Source: Lachnospiraceae bacterium UBA3689
GTDB taxonomy: Bacteria > Bacillota > Clostridia > Lachnospirales > Lachnospiraceae
DNA: 13,102 nt
Assembly: GCA_002371465.1 (NCBI GenBank)
Contig: DFIU01000013.1
Location: forward strand, 64,113-77,214
Direction of reading: 5' to 3'
Both the position numbers and the translations under genes were made by a program. The notes under the pieces are model-generated. The model was given only the letters and a program-made list of their open reading frames with translations. It had not been told where the DNA came from and did not search any database. Numbering within the stretch: the stretch's first letter is position 1; each line of letters opens with the position of its first letter. Below, piece after piece: positions 12,908 to 13,102 of this stretch.

Positions 12908-12980
12908 GGAAGGTTAGCTCAGCTGGGAGAGCATTCGCTTGACGTGTGAAAGGTCGCAGGTTCGAGTCCTGTACCTTCCA
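12908..12980 (+). tRNA. tRNA-Val, anticodon GAC
   Basis: Complete cloverleaf of 73 bases. The acceptor stem is GGAAGGT with ACCTTCC, the D stem GCTC with GAGC and loop AGCTGGGA. The anticodon stem is TTCGC with GTGAA and loop TTGACGT, giving anticodon GAC (reads GUC and GUU). The T arm is GCAGG, TTCGAGT, CCTGT. The discriminator is A with no encoded CCA. It is closely similar to the tRNA at 10811-10882, consistent with an old duplication. Confidence 0.96.
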
Positions 12981-12999
12981 TTTAAATTAAAACTTGAGG

Positions 13000-13040
13000 A
13001 AGAGGCGGAAGATGATGATTCATCTCCCGCCTCTTTTTTT
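13000..13040 (+). terminator. Terminator of tRNA-Val(GAC)
   Basis: AAGAGGCGG (13000-13008) pairs with CCGCCTCTT (13027-13035). Inside this, after one mismatch, AGATGA pairs with TCATCT around a four-base loop. A run of seven T follows (13034-13040). Confidence 0.93.
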
Positions 13041-13043
13041 GCC

Positions 13044-13068
13044 AAAAAAGAGGGCTGCTCTCGCAGCC
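13044..13068 (-). terminator. Minus-strand terminator of a gene beyond the right edge
   Basis: GGCTGC (13053-13058), loop TCTC, GCAGCC (13063-13068). Read on the minus strand the hairpin is followed by CTCTTTTTTGG. It implies that a minus-strand transcript enters from the right, whose 3' end lies in the last 30-odd bases or beyond the window. Confidence 0.75.
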
Positions 13069-13069
13069 T

Positions 13070-13089
13070 GGTGTGCTATGGTGTGCTAC
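13070..13089. repeat. Two tandem copies of a 10-bp unit
   Basis: GGTGTGCTAT is followed directly by GGTGTGCTAC (one mismatch). The sequence then reads CCCGTCAAGTGGAC to the window end. It could belong to the 3' end of the off-window gene or to the edge of a mobile element; too little is visible to decide. Confidence 0.5.
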
Positions 13090-13102
13090 CCGTCAAGTGG
13101 AC

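Noticed and set aside
1..13102. CRISPR array, phage genes, toxin-antitoxin or defence system
   Set aside because: No regularly spaced repeats, no integrase or phage structural genes, no small paired frames with ribosome binding sites, and nearly all space is filled by identified genes.

Overview
The window reads as chromosomal DNA of a low-to-moderate-GC Firmicute, most likely class Clostridia and probably Lachnospiraceae. Supporting signs are the long form of HPF, consensus sigma-A promoters with 17-bp spacers, strong GGAGG-type ribosome binding sites, tRNA genes without an encoded CCA, U-tract terminators, and a coiled-coil NlpC/P60 protein. The family placement is inference; no rRNA or marker search was possible. 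Most of the content is housekeeping. I found no CRISPR array, prophage, defence island or intact insertion sequence.

Layout. (1) Positions 1-1466, minus strand: the N-terminal third of secA, running off the left edge, preceded by hpf. Each has its own promoter, and an intrinsic terminator separates them. (2) 1509-5918, minus strand: a tight typA-dapA-dapB-hisA operon behind one strong promoter. DapA and DapB are consecutive lysine/diaminopimelate enzymes and are translationally coupled. HisA is the eukaryotic HIS6 type and stands alone, without other his genes. (3) 6015-8738, minus strand: two cell-envelope genes in separate transcription units, a membrane-anchored polysaccharide deacetylase with wall-binding-like repeats and a secreted coiled-coil NlpC/P60 hydrolase. 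(4) 8889-9458, plus strand: a TetR-family regulator divergent from the P60 gene. It converges on an mntP-like manganese exporter gene, and the two share a 26-bp perfect-stem bidirectional terminator. (5) 9537-10719, minus strand: mntP-like gene and rpiB. (6) 10775-12980: two plus-strand valine tRNA genes (anticodons CAC and GAC) flank a minus-strand two-gene operon. That operon encodes a membrane-anchored glycerophosphodiester phosphodiesterase fused to an acylphosphatase, followed by a PAP2-type membrane phosphatase. (7) The last 60 bases hold a minus-strand terminator for a gene beyond the edge and a 10-bp tandem repeat.

How it fits together. Much of the window concerns envelope and growth: protein export (SecA), ribosome hibernation (HPF), a translational GTPase (TypA), diaminopimelate for peptidoglycan and lysine (DapA/DapB), peptidoglycan modification and hydrolysis (deacetylase, P60), and phospholipid or head-group phosphate turnover (GDPD-acylphosphatase, PAP2). 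The most unusual items are the GDPD-acylphosphatase fusion, the HIS6-type HisA, and several regulatory structures: a palindrome over the mntP -10, tandem hairpins in the hpf leader, and abutting divergent promoters at tRNA-Val(GAC).
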